A DNA stretch of 64,000 nucleotides. Source: Quillaja saponaria (taxonomy: Eukaryota; Streptophyta; Magnoliopsida; Fabales; Quillajaceae). The DNA lies in contig CM055618.1 of the NCBI GenBank assembly GCA_029379385.1, positions 17,213,071 to 17,277,070 of the forward strand. The letters are read 5' to 3'. Both the position numbers and the translations under genes were made by a program. Each line of letters starts with the position of its first letter. Positions within the stretch are counted from its first letter, which is position 1. Below the pieces are notes generated by a model. It did not search any database and was not told where the DNA came from. It saw only the letters and a list, made by a program, of their open reading frames with translations. Positions 61,715-64,000 of the stretch are shown here, one piece after another.

Positions 61715-62887
61715 TCAACTTCCATCACCCCTTTTCAAGACCCATGCAGAACCGCTGGAGTTGCAAATCTCATTCATGACCTGCAAAAAGGTATTAATCC
61801 TCAGAAGTGCAAAAGTTTAATCATAAAAGAAGATTACGTAATTTGCAACTGAGTTTATAAAATCCACAACAGATTATGAGCAGTGGTGAATGTATAGATT
61901 ATTGTACATGGAGTGAATTACATGTTAAGTTTTTAAAGATAATGTTAATGACGTGAAAATAATTTTGCCTCTATCATAAACTAAGTTCAGAAACAAAGTT
62001 CTTACAACTTCCTGCTTAATGCCATATTATTGACACAATTAGCTCAATGAATTTCATAAAGAATTTCTGCAAAACCATCAGAAAATTTGAAGGTCTATGT
62101 CAAGAACTATTAAATTGTTGAGCGTGATGAGAGGGGCGCAATGAGAGTTGCGCACTGAGTAGCCAAGGCCTAGACCAACATAACCCACTAGAAATGAAAA
62201 ATACAGTTGAAGGGTTATAAAAAGATTTTTTTTACCACAGTTGCAACACATATTAAGGTAATTGACAGGAAAAGGAAAGGAATTGAAAGCAAGCAGTGCA
62301 AAAGCTGATCTTGTACCTTGTCAAGATACAATGACACTAAGTATGATGGAAGAAGAATTTGATGTTACTGTCATACTGTAGTCAAGACCGGTAAAACTCA
62401 AGAACAAATATATTAACTAGTACCACAGCGAACCTTGATGTATTCATTGTTAGTAATATCCCTCTTGAGCATGTTCTTGGCAGCTACAAATATTTCAGCC
62501 TTTTTAAGTTTAGCATCAGGTCCACCTGCCTTTAGAAGATTAAAAACGACATGCCTGCAAGGACCATCACAGTTTAACAATTTTTATGCAACATATTTTA
62601 AATTTTCAACCTACACAGAAACGACAAGACTGTACGTCGAAAGAAAATCTCACAAACAAAAAGTGGTAAACCTTAATGGGTCATATTCAGGGTGCTCCAG
62701 GGATGACTTTAAGACATAATGACCATGAATGCTTTCTGCAACTTGACTTATGCTAGCCTGCAGCTCTTCAGGAGGAGCATCGACACCATATGCTGCAGCT
62801 TCACCCATTCTTGACATAGCATCTTCCTTTCCACGATTTCTCAGAGAAACTGCCAAGCGACGCAATTCGGCACATATCAGCTGGAAG
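61715..62887 (-). CDS. Probable RNA polymerase III subunit RPC5-like protein, 3' exons only
   Basis: Three terminal exons, 62672-62887, 62434-62554 and 61715-61780, join in phase and encode the last 134 or so residues: FQLICAELRRLAVSLRNRG, YGVDAPPEELQASISQVAE, SIHGHYVLKSSLEHPEYDPL, RHVVFNLLKAGGPDAKLKKA, ITNNEYIKVMNEICNSSGSA and WVLKRGDGS. The layout suggests two small winged-helix-like units, each ending in a WVLKS-type strand. From memory it resembles the C-terminus of the plant SIN-like/RPC5 subunit of RNA polymerase III (At5g49530), but that assignment is tentative. No upstream exon was found between 62888 and the window edge, so the preceding intron is at least 1.1 kb or exons were missed. 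The coding nature of the three exons is well supported. Confidence 0.6.
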
Positions 62888-64000
62888 CTGCAAAACGAAA
62901 ATGAAATTCTAAGGAAAAAAAGATAAATCACAATCAACTTGTGATCTAGTATAAAAATGTTTACTCGCCCATCCTTCAATTTGCACAATTTGCAGACTAC
63001 CGCTTCATACTGCTGTCTCCTATGTCAAAACTTTTCTTGTATGTGCCCTACTTCTATATGTTTGTCCGTATTTTGAGGCTATTTCTTAATGAAGTCTTAT
63101 CGTCTAGAAAGAACAATAGAAAAAGGTATCTGGAATGGAATTAAAAACATGAGGTTTAATGCTTCCATTTTAGGAGCAGACACCAGCTTGATCATGGACC
63201 TGTTGAAACACTGCCTGTTTTATTATCTTCCACATTTTTGTAGCCTTGGTTTTCAATGCTTGTACAGCCTCAAAAAAAGTTCCAGCACAAACTATTATTT
63301 CGACTTGACTGAATTTTCAAACAAACGGGTGTTAGTAAAAGATAGAATATCATACCAGTTTTTCACGTACAAGATTGAGAACTTTCATTAGAACTCATGA
63401 TTATAAATAGTATCCTATTCGTTCTTCAAGTATTAGAAGTATTAATATTACAAAAAGAATTAACTAAATGTTTAATACAAATTCCAGCACATTACATGAG
63501 TCACATGCCAGCATAAAATATTATGAGCACTTCTACAGAAATTACTAAAAGTTGTCAAAAATATCACTTTGTCAAATCATTCTTGCAAAAATGATGATGG
63601 GTTGTTATTATTTTGAAGGCTATGATCTTTATGGTGGATAGGAAAAATGGATCGTGTTTGGCCGAACCTTAAGAATCCCTAGAATCCGAGTGAGTTTTGT
63701 GAATCTCACTTAAAAGAAATTCACGCATAGTCTCTCCTTTAAAGAAAGAAAATTGCTAAACCAGATAATACAGTTGTTGGAGGGCAGCCTATCCAAAGGC
63801 AATAATACCACAATAAGGGAAAAAAAAATCAACCACAGAAAAGTGAAGGACTATTTCCAAACAACTACTTTCTTGAGAGAAACATCCAGAAAAAGAAATC
63901 TTACTCTTAACCAAATGACCCTATTCTAAAGTTACCAAACTTTCCCTACATATAAAAATTTCAATTTCAATCAAATTCAATTACTGCTTCTTAATGCATA
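62888..64000. other. Presumed intron of the RPC5-like gene
   Basis: AT-rich sequence with no convincing exon; plus-strand frames here have no recognisable domain. Confidence 0.45.

Noticed and set aside
1..64000. tRNA, rRNA, snoRNA or CRISPR arrays
   Set aside because: I found no GGTTCRANNCC-type B box with a matching A box, no paired C/D boxes that convinced me, and no regularly spaced repeats; a covariance-model search would be needed to exclude snoRNAs in introns.

Overview
This is a stretch of plant nuclear DNA, from a eudicot. The genes are split by AT-rich GT-AG introns and encode plant-specific families: a PERK receptor kinase, an OVATE protein, the plant TFIIB-like factor pBrp, DUF1195 and DUF620 proteins, and a P-class PPR protein. 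I see no bacterial, organellar or viral segment, and I cannot name the species. Exon boundaries were read by eye from GT/AG sites, reading phase and fit to known families. Homologies and Arabidopsis locus numbers come from memory, not a search.

Layout (all on the minus strand except the OVATE gene): U1-70K (1-4449, C-terminus cut by the window edge); a PERK4-type receptor kinase (5445-8740); two tandem F-box genes (9713-11772 and 14781-15908, each with a 5'UTR intron); a small plastid membrane protein (19291-19776); an ANP32-like acidic LRR protein (21001-23922); the TFIIB-related factor pBrp (25697-29071); a DUF1195 membrane protein (30902-33939); two adjacent dead genes, DUF620 (34692-36556) and a polyol/monosaccharide transporter (37085-39052) carrying a 355-bp insertion; a gene-free 3.5 kb; an OVATE family gene on the plus strand (42620-43660); the splicing factor SF3B4 (45630-49908); an unexplained coding-like stretch (about 50547-51850); a PPR gene (51922-53121); U2AF65 (54061-59255); and the 3' end of a gene resembling RNA polymerase III subunit RPC5 (61715 to beyond the right edge).

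Three genes act in early spliceosome assembly: U1-70K (5' splice site), SF3B4 (branch-site U2 snRNP) and U2AF65 (polypyrimidine tract). The order looks like an ancestral arrangement whose parts are split among Arabidopsis chromosomes 2, 3 and 4. The items most worth a second look are a predicted poison exon with a hairpin at its donor inside the long sixth intron of U1-70K, an in-frame TGA before a conserved tail in pBrp, and the two side-by-side pseudogenes with a dated-by-structure insertion.
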